Shown: in pieces, positions 42,372-51,659 of the stretch
Layout of the letters: every line of letters begins with the position of its first letter
Position numbering within the stretch: position 1 is the first letter of the stretch
DNA from: JAPPHA01 sp963664045
GTDB taxonomy: Bacteria; Pseudomonadota; Alphaproteobacteria; Rhodobacterales; Rhodobacteraceae
Direction of reading: 5' to 3'
Assembly (NCBI GenBank): GCA_963664045.2
Contig: CAXXGT010000012.1
Span: 124,001-188,000 of the forward strand
DNA: 64,000 nt
Made by a program: the position numbers and the translations under genes
The notes under the pieces: model-generated
The model's input: the letters and a program-made list of their open reading frames with translations, nothing else
Told to the model about the DNA's origin: nothing
The model's database searches: none

Positions 42372-42689
42372 ATGAAGCCGGGGAAATTGTTGCTGAAGGG
42401 ATGGCTGGGCCTGGCAATGTGCGTTGTTTCCGGCTTCCTGTTCATAGAGAACGAAGCCGTGTGGTGGATGATCGGAGTTTCGTGTGGGCTGTCATGTTGG
42501 ATGGCGGCCTCGCTGGCGAGGATTCATGTACACGTAAAGCGGGCGGCAAAGAACCTGTCCGTCACCTCATCTCGTGTTCATGACTTCAGTGGGCGTGAAT
42601 TGGATGCACTGCCCGGGAGACCGGTCACATCGATTCAAGCCGGATGCATCGTGGCCGCAGGACTATTGATCGCCGGGTTCGTCTTCTGA
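42372..42689 (+). CDS. Small membrane protein of unknown function
   Basis: The 105-residue product has three hydrophobic stretches (GWLGLAMCVVSGFLFI, WMIGVSCGLSCWMAASLA, and CIVAAGLLIAGFVF at the C-terminus) separated by a polar loop with basic residues. ATG 42372 (MKPGKLLLKGW) is chosen over an upstream ATG at 42306 because the intervening residues are polar and atypical. No family is recognised. Confidence 0.5.
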   Translation: MKPGKLLLKGWLGLAMCVVSGFLFIENEAVWWMIGVSCGLSCWMAASLARIHVHVKRAAKNLSVTSSRVHDFSGRELDALPGRPVTSIQAGCIVAAGLLIAGFVF

Positions 42690-42974
42690 AGCAGTCTCGG
42701 AGATCTTCGGAAGACCACGACAAGGGTTGTTTTCGAAAAACCCCGGAAGGCATTGACGTGATGCATGTTCTTTGCTGCCGGTGAATTGTCAGGCCGGACG
42801 GAAACTGTCACGGGCCGCGCCGTGACCTCGGGAGATCGCGAACACATGAATGCGGAGCATCGATTTCAACGTGCCGACGGTTACCCGCGTGCACTTGACG
42901 GCTGGCAGGGCGAAAAGGAGAAGAGTACATTCTGCCATGGAAGACGCGGGCCTTCACTACGGCGGACCAGCCGA

Positions 42975-43898
42975 ATGATACGTAACTCCATCATGCGGTT
43001 CGCATTTGCCACCGTTTTCTCCATCGCGTCTCTCATCGGTGAATTCCGCAGGCGCCCGAAGAAGCCAGGCTCAAGGCCACGCGCCCGAATACTCTCGATC
43101 GTCGTAGCGTCGTTCTCGGCCATGCTCGTCCCATGCGGACCTGCCCTCGGGGCCGAGGAGTCGGGCGGGTTTCAACCCGCGCTCGTCGTCCATCTCGACG
43201 AGTGGGTGCCTCCACCCATGTCGGACGCCGAGGCTCTCGCCGCACGGGTCCTGCGACGCGAGGGCGGCGGGTATTCATTGACCAGTGCGCCGGGCAGTCA
43301 GGTCGTACGACAACTTGCGGGTGCGCTGTCCGCAATTCGGGGCCTTTATCCGGAAACGGCCAACGTTGAAGCGCGCGAAACGTATGCGGACCGCAAAGGG
43401 GTGATCCTCGGATTGGACCCAGAGGTATTCTCCTCGGTGTCACGTGTCGTGGAGAGCGGGTCCAGCCAGTTTGAGTTGCGCACCGGGTATGCGCGGTTCG
43501 ATACACTCAACGCCTTGCTCGGCGTGAGGGCAGTGGATGTGTTTCCAAGTTTCGAGTCTGTTGTCTTCCACTTCGACCCGATTATCGATCTCGACTACGT
43601 CGCGATGCGATATTCGACCCTCGCAAGGGAGGTTCGCTCGGTCGATTTCGATGTGCTGCTGCTTGATGGCCCGGACATCGAGGTGTCGATGTCGCTGGGG
43701 ACCTGGTATTTCGTCTTTCGCGATGCATGGGGAGATTGTCCGTCGGGCTGCCTGAATGTGGATCTCCATTTCTTTACTGTCCAGGCTGGTGACGCCAAGA
43801 GAGTCGATCCAGTGTCCGCGATGGACATCCCCGAATTCGCCGTGATACGCGAGAACAGAGGTTGGTTTCACCGCAGCATACCCCGAGAGTCGAAGTGA
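42975..43898 (+). CDS. Exported protein of unknown function
   Basis: The product (up to 307 residues from ATG 42975) has an N-terminal basic, hydrophobic region and a second signal-like helix (ILSIVVASFSAMLVPCGPAL) before GAEESGG, so the mature part is probably periplasmic. The rest is a single globular-looking region with YAR-FDTLNALLGV and LHFFTVQAGDAKRVDPVSAM. No family is recognised. The true start may lie nearer the signal helix. It precedes the TRAP transporter genes by 190 bases on the same strand. Confidence 0.5.
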   Translation: MIRNSIMRFAFATVFSIASLIGEFRRRPKKPGSRPRARILSIVVASFSAMLVPCGPALGAEESGGFQPALVVHLDEWVPPPMSDAEALAARVLRREGGGYSLTSAPGSQVVRQLAGALSAIRGLYPETANVEARETYADRKGVILGLDPEVFSSVSRVVESGSSQFELRTGYARFDTLNALLGVRAVDVFPSFESVVFHFDPIIDLDYVAMRYSTLAREVRSVDFDVLLLDGPDIEVSMSLGTWYFVFRDAWGDCPSGCLNVDLHFFTVQAGDAKRVDPVSAMDIPEFAVIRENRGWFHRSIPRESK

Positions 43899-44088
43899 CC
43901 GAACCTACAGTCTGACCAGGGCCGGGCCAGTGCCAGCCCGCATGCCAGCTCAGAGGTTGAACACTGGATCAAGGTCGGTCCATTCAGGGGTCACTCGCGA
44001 AACAGGTGCATGCCGCAACGACCTTGCGCCAGCGATACGCTTACTTTACTGGATTACACCGAAAATTCACCGAAAAAAGGAGATCTAC

Positions 44089-45081
44089 ATGCAATTTTCA
44101 CGAAAACGTTCCGCACTGATCGCTTCCGCCGTGGCGGCAGGTCTTGCGGCAGCCACACCCGCCGTGTCGGCCGAGCAGTGGGACATGCCGATGGCCTATG
44201 CCGACAGCAACTATCACAGCCAAAACGGCAAGCTGTTTGCCGAAGCAGTCGGCATTTGCACAGGGGGAGAGTTGACCATTACCGTCCATGCAGGCGGGTC
44301 GCTCTTCAAGGGCAATGAAATCAAGCGGGCAGTACAAACCGGCCAGGCAAAGATCGGCGAGCGTCTGCTCTCTGCACACCAGAACGAAACCCTTCTTTAC
44401 GGGATCGATTCGGTTCCGTTCCTTGCCACGTCCTTCGCCGACAGCGACAAGCTTTGGCACGCGGTCAAGGACACACTGGCGGAAACACTCGCGAACGAGG
44501 GCCTCGTGCTTCTTTACTCCGCCCCCTGGCCGCCCCAGGGTGTCTATTTCGATCGCGAGATCAATTCTGTCGCTGACATGGAAGGCACCAAGTTCCGTGC
44601 CTACAATGTTGCCACCTCCCGCTTTGCCGAACTGACCGGGATGCTGCCCGTGCAAATCGAGGCTGCTGACCTGACCCAGGCGTTGGCGACCGGTGTTGCC
44701 TCCGCATTCATATCCTCGGGATCGACTGGATACGACCGGAAGGTTTGGGAGCATCTGAGTCATTTCTATGACACGCAGGCCTGGCTCCCGCGCAACTATG
44801 TCTTCGTTAACAAGGAAGCCTTCGACGGACTCGATGCAGGCAAGCGGAACTGCCTGTTGTCTGCCGGCAAACTGGCCGGCGTGGCGGCGACTGCACGTGC
44901 CGAGCAACTGGCCGGATGGTATCTGACGCAGCTCGCCGCGAACGGTATGTCCGTTCAGGCACCGGGCGAAGACCTCACGGCAGAACTCGCCGAGATTGGC
45001 GCCCAAATGGCTGCCGAATGGGCGGAAGAAGCCGGCGAAGCCGGACGGGCGGCAATTGACGCCTACAAGATGGCCGAGTAA
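44089..45081 (+). CDS. TRAP transporter substrate-binding protein (DctP family)
   Basis: The 330-residue product has a Sec signal (RSALIASAVAAGLAAATPAV, cleaved after SA near 26) and the DctP fold: HAGGSLFKGNEIKRAVQTGQ, SAPWPPQGVYFDREINSVAD, GTKFRAYN with the conserved Arg that binds the ligand carboxylate, and ALATGVASAFISSGSTGYD. ATG 44089 has AAAAGGAGA upstream. It delivers an organic acid or similar ligand to the membrane pair encoded downstream. The ligand is not predictable by eye. Confidence 0.9.
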   Translation: MQFSRKRSALIASAVAAGLAAATPAVSAEQWDMPMAYADSNYHSQNGKLFAEAVGICTGGELTITVHAGGSLFKGNEIKRAVQTGQAKIGERLLSAHQNETLLYGIDSVPFLATSFADSDKLWHAVKDTLAETLANEGLVLLYSAPWPPQGVYFDREINSVADMEGTKFRAYNVATSRFAELTGMLPVQIEAADLTQALATGVASAFISSGSTGYDRKVWEHLSHFYDTQAWLPRNYVFVNKEAFDGLDAGKRNCLLSAGKLAGVAATARAEQLAGWYLTQLAANGMSVQAPGEDLTAELAEIGAQMAAEWAEEAGEAGRAAIDAYKMAE

Positions 45082-45101
45082 CACCGGGAGAAACCCGTAT
45101 T

Positions 45102-45136
45102 CCGGCTCTGCCGATGGAATCGGCAGGGCCGGTTTT
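45102..45136 (+). terminator. Attenuator-like hairpin between the TRAP binding-protein and membrane genes
   Basis: CCGGCTCTGCCGAT pairs with ATCGGCAGGGCCGG around a three-base loop with one central mismatch, and is followed by TTTTCG. This is an intrinsic-terminator shape. Its place suggests partial termination, giving more binding protein than membrane subunits, which is common in TRAP operons. Confidence 0.55.
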
Positions 45137-45201
45137 CGAATATCACCGAGCCACACACTACGGACGAACCCGGTAGGCGATTTCAGGGATCAGGGGACGC
45201 A

Positions 45202-45720
45202 ATGTCGATCGTTCGAAGAACACTCGACTGGCTATACCTGGCAGGCGGGATCGTCGGGGCCGTGTTCCTGATCTGCATCCTCGTGATCATCTGCCTCCAG
45301 ATGGTGGCCCGCTGGATCGGCGTACCGTTCCCGGGTTCGACCAATTATGCCGGCTATTGCATGGCGGCGTCGACTTTTTTCGCCCTTGCCCATGCCTTGA
45401 ATCGCGGCGCCCATATCCGGGTGACGATCATCTTGCGTCAGCTCGGCAAGCACCGGCGCTTCGGGGAGATCTGGTGTTACCTGGTCGCCGCTAGCACCAT
45501 GAGTTTCTTTGCGTTTCATGCGTTTGAGCGAAACCTGCAGACCAGGAGTTTCAATTTCATCAGCCAGGGACTGGATGCAACGCCGCTCTGGATTCCGGAA
45601 ATCGCCATGACGGTCGGCTCAGCCTTGCTGGCGCTGGCGCTCTGGGACCACCTGATCAGAATAGTTTTCACCGACCACGCGGGGGTCGGGCAGCCTGACC
45701 TGAACGAAAGGCACGGATAG
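45202..45720 (+). CDS. TRAP transporter small permease (DctQ family)
   Basis: The 172-residue product has four membrane helices, beginning LYLAGGIVGAVFLICILVII, and the DctQ-like segment FFALAHALNRGAHIRVTIIL. It joins the large permease to form a sodium-coupled transporter. It precedes the large subunit by nine bases. Confidence 0.85.
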   Translation: MSIVRRTLDWLYLAGGIVGAVFLICILVIICLQMVARWIGVPFPGSTNYAGYCMAASTFFALAHALNRGAHIRVTIILRQLGKHRRFGEIWCYLVAASTMSFFAFHAFERNLQTRSFNFISQGLDATPLWIPEIAMTVGSALLALALWDHLIRIVFTDHAGVGQPDLNERHG

Positions 45721-45729
45721 GGAACGGGC

Positions 45730-47052
45730 ATGGATCATTTTTCTCTTACGGTGATTTTCCTGTTTGTTCTGTTCCTGTTGCTCGGAACCGGGGTCTGGAT
45801 CGGGTTGGCGCTGATGGGCGTGGCGGCCGTCGGCATCGTCCTCTTCGACAAGGGATTTGTCGGTGCCAATCTTACCGACAAGGCCTGGGACAGCGCATCC
45901 AGCTGGACACTGACAGCGCTACCATTGTTCATATGGATGGGGGAAATCCTTTACCGAACCCGACTATCCGAGGACATGTTCAAGGGGCTATCGCCGTGGA
46001 TGGCACGATTGCCCGGTGGGCTTCTTCACACGAATGTCGTCGGCTGTACGATCTTTGCCGCCGTATCGGGATCATCTGCTGCCACTCTGACCACTGTCGG
46101 AAAGATGTCGATCCCGGAACTCCGCAGACGCGGCTACCCGGAGTTCATGACGATCGGAACCCTTGCCGGTTCGGCGACGCTCGGGCTGATGATTCCGCCA
46201 TCGCTGACACTGATTGTCTACGGCGTCACGATCAACGAGAGTATCACGCAGCTGTTCATGGCAGGGATTTTTCCGGGCCTGGTCCTGGCCGGCATGTTCA
46301 TGCTCTATGTCGCTGCCTGGCACTACCTGCGGCCATCCGAACGCCCGACGGCGGAAATTTCGCTCGGCTTCATGGACAAGCTGTACAACTCCCGGTTCCT
46401 GATTCCAGTGATCTGCCTGGTCCTTTTGGTGATCGGGTCGATGTATTCGGGCTATGCAACCGCAACGGAAGCCGCGGCATTCGGGGTTCTCGGTGCGTTG
46501 GCCCTTGCAGCCGCACAGGGCTCGCTCAAATGGTCGACTTTTTATGAAAGCCTCCTCGGAGCCACCCGCACGTCGGCGATGATTGCGCTCATCCTGATGG
46601 GAGCGGCGTTCCTCAGCCTGTCAATGGGGTTCACGGGCTTGCCCAGAGCATTGGCAGAGTGGATCGACACTCTCGGTTTGCCGCCGGCCATCCTGATCGC
46701 CGCATTGATGATCTTCTACATCGTGATCGGGATGTTCCTCGATGGAATCTCCGCTGTTGTCCTGACCATGGCGGTTGTCGAGCCGATGGTACGTACGGCA
46801 GCCTTTGCCGATCTCGGGTTTGACATGATCTGGTTCGGTATTTTTGTCGTCGTGGTTGTTGAAATGGCCCAGATCACACCACCGGTCGGGTTCAATCTAT
46901 TCGTCCTCCAGGGCATGACCTCACATGAGATGGGCTATATTTCCCGCACGGCCCTTCCGATGTTCCTGATCATGGTCCTCATGGTCGGAGTCCTGGTCAT
47001 GTTTCCCGAACTCGCGACCTGGCTTCCCGAAACGCTCCGGGCGCGATCGTAA
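45730..47052 (+). CDS. TRAP transporter large permease (DctM family)
   Basis: The 440-residue product has about 12 membrane helices. The family segments GWLHTN-like GGLLHTNVVGCTIFAAVSGS, SAATLTTVGKMSIPELRRRG, GTLAGSATLGLMIPPSLTLI and ITPPVGFNLFVLQGM are present. It is the transport subunit and uses the ion gradient. No enzyme genes flank the TRAP operon, so its substrate cannot be deduced from context. Confidence 0.9.
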   Translation: MDHFSLTVIFLFVLFLLLGTGVWIGLALMGVAAVGIVLFDKGFVGANLTDKAWDSASSWTLTALPLFIWMGEILYRTRLSEDMFKGLSPWMARLPGGLLHTNVVGCTIFAAVSGSSAATLTTVGKMSIPELRRRGYPEFMTIGTLAGSATLGLMIPPSLTLIVYGVTINESITQLFMAGIFPGLVLAGMFMLYVAAWHYLRPSERPTAEISLGFMDKLYNSRFLIPVICLVLLVIGSMYSGYATATEAAAFGVLGALALAAAQGSLKWSTFYESLLGATRTSAMIALILMGAAFLSLSMGFTGLPRALAEWIDTLGLPPAILIAALMIFYIVIGMFLDGISAVVLTMAVVEPMVRTAAFADLGFDMIWFGIFVVVVVEMAQITPPVGFNLFVLQGMTSHEMGYISRTALPMFLIMVLMVGVLVMFPELATWLPETLRARS

Positions 47053-47562
47053 AGCACGTTTCCCGCAGATCCCGCAGAATATACCGGGCCGTTCATTCTG
47101 ATTGCGTATGAAACCGGGACGTGAGCGGTCAACGGCCTTAAGGCGTTCCGACCTCGTTATTCGTGCGTATCCACCGGAACGAGTATGGGCACATGCCACT
47201 GCCCGCCGAGACCATGATCGCTCCACAGCCAGGTGCCGTGTACTTGCCGCGCATTTCTGTCAGAGGACCACCCGGCGGGTTCGATGCTGGGTCGTAATTG
47301 CAGCCGATCGAACTGTCGACCCATCGGTGCCGCCATCTGAAGCGACATTCTTCACGGACCGACTCAACGTGCCATTCCCGGAAGGGATTTTCGCATCAAT
47401 GAGCAGCAAGTGCGAGAATGTTGAGAATCCTTTCATGGTGAACTGAATACGACCTGATCAATTTGGCTGGATTTCCCTGTCGTGTCGGCACAATGAGTGC
47501 AGCGAAACAGGTGAATTTGGGTGTTTCCATCGATAATTTGGCCGTCGTAGTGGATCGACTAC
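47053..47562. other. Intergenic region without recognised gene
   Basis: About 510 bases between the convergent TRAP and MORN-protein genes. A minus-strand frame (47157-47348) contains RNARQVHGTWLWSDHGLGGQ and ends in PVDTHE; it looks like the tail of a lost protein but is not recognised. Confidence 0.4.
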
Positions 47563-48747
47563 CTAATTGAATCTGCAGGTTCCGCCGACCTCCGTGCCAA
47601 GTTCCCATCTACAGGTTTTTTTGTCGCCATTTGTCCAAGTCACAGTCCCACGACCATGTTGTTTGCCGTCGTGCCATTCGCCTTCGTAGCGGCTGCCATC
47701 TGCCCAAACGTGAGTCCCACGCCCTGTCCGGGCGTCGTCAAGGAAATCACCCTCGTAACGGCTCCCGTCCGTCCAGGTCAAAATTCCATGGCCATGCAGC
47801 ATACCGTCACGAAACATGCCATCGTAGCGGTCGCCATCTGCCCAAATGTAAGTCCCATAACCGTGCGCATTTCCGAACTGCACATTTCCTATGAATCGCC
47901 ACTCTTCGGTGCTGGCCACGCGCCCTGTCAACCGTCCTTGGCCCGAAGCCTTGCCATCTGCGCAACCGCCGGTCCATGTGACTGGTTCATAGTTTTCCGG
48001 CTCGCCATGATTCCAAACTTGGCACAGTTGATTCTCGACGATTGACCAATCCGTTTCGAAGCGCTCGCGCAACGCTGTTTCATCAACAGGTGCCGGGCTC
48101 GTACTCCCGCCGTCATCCTCTACGTCGGCACCCCAAGAACTGGTTTGGCACTCTTCCCGTTTTTCAGCGAGGGCCAGGAGGATGCCGGGAATCCGTGCAT
48201 CCCCCGAGTCTACGCGAACCAATTGATCCAGATAGCTTTGCGCCTTGTCCAACTCATCACATGCGCCGGTCGCTGCGTCCGCCCAGCCAGCGTACCTATC
48301 GGCGATCGTTCGAAGTCCGAACTTCGCATCCTGATTATCCGGATCTTCTGAAAGGATTTCGTTAAAACAATCAAAAGCGGTACCACCCTGCCCCTTCGTC
48401 AGCCGATTGGCAGCCAGATGCTCATTGCACGTCTGGAGAACAGCACGTGATGGATTCTCGTCTATCGGTTCCGTTCCCGCAAAATCACCATTCTGAGCCC
48501 CGGCAAGACAATTTCTTGCTTCGCCCGCGTGGGAGCTGTCGGGATAATCCAGCAAAAACATCTCGACAGAAATGAGGTCTTCGCAGTCACGTACTTGTTT
48601 CCACCTATCAGAATCGGTCCCTTGGGCGATAGCGTTCACAGGAATGAGAACAACCGCGAGGGCGCAAGCAAGACACAATCGTGTTGTCAAAAAGAATGGG
48701 CCGAACTCATCAATCCGATCAGCCTTAATGCCGATCTCTGCCAACAT
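47563..48747 (-). CDS. MORN-repeat protein, exported
   Basis: The 394-residue product has an N-terminal signal-like helix (RLCLACALAVVLIPVNAIAQ), a helical region with paired cysteines (VRDCEDL, ARNCLAG, QTCNEH, FDCFNE) that resembles TPR-like repeats, a Ser/Pro-rich linker near 215-235, and four or so C-terminal MORN repeats of the form G-x-GTYIWADGDRYDGMF. MORN repeats often mediate protein or membrane contact. ATG 48747 is preferred because the truncated copy at 57143 starts at the matching MLAE. It lies at the left end of a 670-bp repeat whose second copy is at 56819. Confidence 0.75.
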   Translation of the reverse strand: MLAEIGIKADRIDEFGPFFLTTRLCLACALAVVLIPVNAIAQGTDSDRWKQVRDCEDLISVEMFLLDYPDSSHAGEARNCLAGAQNGDFAGTEPIDENPSRAVLQTCNEHLAANRLTKGQGGTAFDCFNEILSEDPDNQDAKFGLRTIADRYAGWADAATGACDELDKAQSYLDQLVRVDSGDARIPGILLALAEKREECQTSSWGADVEDDGGSTSPAPVDETALRERFETDWSIVENQLCQVWNHGEPENYEPVTWTGGCADGKASGQGRLTGRVASTEEWRFIGNVQFGNAHGYGTYIWADGDRYDGMFRDGMLHGHGILTWTDGSRYEGDFLDDARTGRGTHVWADGSRYEGEWHDGKQHGRGTVTWTNGDKKTCRWELGTEVGGTCRFN

Positions 48748-49091
48748 ATGCCTGGACTTATCCTTGACCCTCGCCCAGGGGCATCCCCTCAAACTCAAAA
48801 TAGTTCAGCCGTACAACCGAAGCAAGCTCGGTGCCTGCTCAACCGCCGGACAGAAGGAGACCTTACAGCGCCCCTTCTCCCGCAGGTCTGGACCTGCCCT
48901 CATACTTGGAATCTTGCGTTTGTGGGAACCTGGGGGCCTGAGGCCCTGAATGCCCGATTATCAAGGGTCTCAGGCAAAATCCGGTTCCCGGAAAGTTTGT
49001 TTCTGCGTTTTTCGAATGGCCAGACTCCACGCGGAATTTAACGCAAGGAGAAAACGATGCTGCTCTCAGAATCGAACCGGAAAGAAATCGT
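48423..49091 (-). repeat. Long direct repeat, copy A
   Basis: About 670 bp covering the first 105 codons of the MORN-protein gene and 340 bases upstream. It recurs at 56819-57480 in the same orientation with scattered differences (for example CATTGCACGTCTGGAGAACA at the start of both, GAACCGG-AAGAAATCGT at the end of both). The copies differ enough, by single bases and indels, that the duplication is not recent. Confidence 0.85.
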
Positions 49092-49681
49092 ACACACGTT
49101 GGAGCGCCCATTCCTTCTGGTTCCCATCCCGGCAAGTCAAAATGGAGAATCCGGCGCAACTTGAACGCATCGTGGTCGGCGACCAAATTGACAATCCTCG
49201 GCAGCGGGATTTTCTGCTGGTTCAGCAGGTCAACGATACCAGAGGTGAGCACATTCTTGCCGGGCATCCCCGGGTCCACCCGTCGAAACGCGCCGTTCAA
49301 ATGGGCAATTCGCCGGACTGTTCATGTGCGCATGCGGACCGCCGTCCGTGGGGTTTAGTCCAGTTACGGCGATTTGGATCAAAGGGCGACCAAAGAGTGA
49401 AATCCACGGAAGCTGACGTTTATGTCAAGCGCAGAGAACAGTTGGAAAGAGCACGTCTTGCGAATAGCTGCGAAGCTTCGGAGTGATCGCGATCCGCGCG
49501 GCAACGACATGCCCTTCGGTGATGGCTGGTCTGAACTGACTCTAATTGCCCTGCCCAGTTTTCAGGCGACGTTCGTCACTTAACGGCCCAACATCGGCCT
49601 GGATCCGAGAAGATCTGATCTCCGCCAAATCGTCCTTGCCGCGAAGGGTCGCCAGGGAAGAACAATCGGCCAAGCTACCGT
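49092..49681. other. Spacer, no gene recognised
   Basis: About 590 bases between repeat A and the ABC operon. A minus-strand frame (NVLTSGIVDLLNQQKIPLPR and onward, near 49160-49270) has protein-like composition but no family match. It may be the remnant of a gene cut when the operon block arrived. Confidence 0.35.
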
Positions 49682-50695
49682 TCAGATCTCTTCATGAACG
49701 GCCAGGCAGCTGACTTGATGGCCAGATGATGGCAGGGGCATCAGTCGCGGTGCCCGCGACCGGCATTCTTCCATCGCGATGGGGCATCTAGGGTGGAACC
49801 GACAGCCTGAAGGGGGCGAAAATGGCGAGGGCAACTCCCCCTCGAGCGTGTGCTCCTCGGACAACGGCCTGTCCAGCGTGGGAACCTCGTTCAGCAAAGC
49901 CCGAGTATAGGGGTGCATGGGATTCGCCAGCAGGTCAGCGGTGGCGGCAAGCTCCACGACCTGACCCAGATACATCACTGCGATTCGGTCCGAGACATGT
50001 TCGACCACGCTGATGTCGTGGCTGATGAACAGATACGACAGGTTCAAACTGTCCCGCAGATCAAGAAACAGGTTTATGATCTGTGCCTGAATGGACACGT
50101 CCAGAGAGGCCACGGATTCATCACAGACAACGACGCCCGGATTGACCGCCAGCGCGCGCGCAATGCAGATCCGCTGACGTTGCCCCCCGGAAAACTGATG
50201 CGGATAACGGTCCAGCGTGTCTTCTTGCAGGCCGACGCGCTCAAGGGCCTCGACCGCGAAGGCGCGTGCCTCGGACCGTGGGATCAGTTCGTGGGCAATG
50301 GGAGCTTCGGTGATCGCATCAATAATGCGCTGACGTGGGTCCAGTGCAGCAGCGGGATCCTGAAAGATCATCTGAACGCCCAGACCCGTGCCGGTTTTCT
50401 CTTTAGTCTTGTCCGCCATGGGTTTGCCGTTGAACAGAACATCACCGGAATCGGGCGGCAGAATACCCGCCACAAGACGTCCTAGCGTGGATTTCCCGCA
50501 GCCGGATTCGCCCACAAGCCCCAGCACTTCGCCCTTCTCTATCGTCAGATCAACACCATCCACGGCCTGCAACATATGGGCGGTCGATTTTGCCCCAAAT
50601 GCGGTTGCAATCCGATCTGCCAGGTCTGGTTTCCTGCCAAAGCTGCGCCGGACAGATTTGAGTTCAATCACATTCGGCAAGGGCAGCCCTTTCAT
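49682..50695 (-). CDS. Dipeptide/oligopeptide-type ABC transporter ATP-binding protein (DppF/OppF)
   Basis: The 337-residue ATPase has Walker A (GLVGESGCGKSTLGR), MIFQDPAAALDPRQR, signature FSGGQRQRICIARAL, Walker B (VVVCDESVASLD) and FISHDISVVEHVSD. The C-terminal oligopeptide ABC extension has CRFHPRCPIAMEECR, whose cysteines are typical of DppD/DppF-type subunits. ATG 50695 overlaps the end of the partner gene by 32 bases. With the other four subunits it forms a peptide or opine importer. Confidence 0.9.
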   Translation of the reverse strand: MKGLPLPNVIELKSVRRSFGRKPDLADRIATAFGAKSTAHMLQAVDGVDLTIEKGEVLGLVGESGCGKSTLGRLVAGILPPDSGDVLFNGKPMADKTKEKTGTGLGVQMIFQDPAAALDPRQRIIDAITEAPIAHELIPRSEARAFAVEALERVGLQEDTLDRYPHQFSGGQRQRICIARALAVNPGVVVCDESVASLDVSIQAQIINLFLDLRDSLNLSYLFISHDISVVEHVSDRIAVMYLGQVVELAATADLLANPMHPYTRALLNEVPTLDRPLSEEHTLEGELPSPFSPPSGCRFHPRCPIAMEECRSRAPRLMPLPSSGHQVSCLAVHEEI

Positions 50696-51659
50696 ATAGC
50701 GGAAAGACGCAGCGAACGGCATGTTCGCGCGATGTGAAGGACAGGTCCGGCAGCACTTCGCAGGCCTCGGTGGCGTGGGCGCAGCGCGGTGCGAAGGAGC
50801 AGCCTTTCGGCAGGTTCGAGAGTTTCGGAAGACCCCCGGGAATGGAGATCAGACGTTGTCCACGAGGAGAGTTCGCCGGCATACTGGCCATCAACCCCGC
50901 AGTGTAGGGATGGGATGGCGATTTCAGCATTTCCACCGTTGCCCCCTGTTCCACGATGCGGCCCGCGTACATCACGGCCACGCGGTGGGCGATCTGAGCC
51001 ACAACGCCCAGGTTGTGAGAGATCCAAATCAACGCCGAGCCCGAATCGCGGCAGAGCCGCCGCATATCGCGCAGGATTTGCGCCTGCACGGTGACGTCCA
51101 GCGCCGTCGTCGGTTCGTCCGCGATGATCAGATCCGGCTTGTTCAGCAGCGCGATGGCAATGACCACACGCTGCCGCATCCCGCCGGAAAACTGGTGTGG
51201 ATAGGCTTCCAACCGTTCATCGGGGCTGCTGATCCCGACGCGCATCATCGCCTCACGAACGATCTGCCGTGCGGCGCGGGAGGAGATGTCTCGATGGGCC
51301 TGAATGGCCTCAATCATCTGCGTGCCAATGCGCTGCACCGGGTTGAGGCTGGTGGTCGGATCCTGAAAGATCATCGCGATCCTGTTGCCGCGAAGGCCTT
51401 GCCATTGCGCCTCGGAAAAAATGGTGACATCAGTGCCGTCGAACGTAATACGCCCCGCTGTGACGCGGCCCGGTCTGTCCACCAAACCCATGATGGACAG
51501 CCCAAGCACAGTTTTGCCGGAACCGGATTCCCCAACGATGCCGAGCACGTCGCCGCGCGCGATTTCAAGATCGACGCCATTCACGGCCGCCAGCGGCCCG
51601 TCGGGGGTTGAAAATTCGGTCCGCAGCCCTTGAATGGACAAAAGGTTTGTCCGTGTCAT
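50664..51659 (-). CDS. Dipeptide/oligopeptide-type ABC transporter ATP-binding protein (DppD/OppD)
   Basis: The 331-residue product has Walker A (GIVGESGSGKTVLGLS), MIFQDPTTSLNPVQRIG, signature FSGGMRQRVVIAIALL, Walker B (LIIADEPTTALD), WISHNLGVVAQIAHR, and the C-terminal SFAPRCAHATEACE. It pairs with the DppF-type subunit as a heterodimeric motor. Its ATG overlaps the stop of the permease gene (four bases). Confidence 0.9.
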   Translation of the reverse strand: MTRTNLLSIQGLRTEFSTPDGPLAAVNGVDLEIARGDVLGIVGESGSGKTVLGLSIMGLVDRPGRVTAGRITFDGTDVTIFSEAQWQGLRGNRIAMIFQDPTTSLNPVQRIGTQMIEAIQAHRDISSRAARQIVREAMMRVGISSPDERLEAYPHQFSGGMRQRVVIAIALLNKPDLIIADEPTTALDVTVQAQILRDMRRLCRDSGSALIWISHNLGVVAQIAHRVAVMYAGRIVEQGATVEMLKSPSHPYTAGLMASMPANSPRGQRLISIPGGLPKLSNLPKGCSFAPRCAHATEACEVLPDLSFTSREHAVRCVFPLYERAALAECD

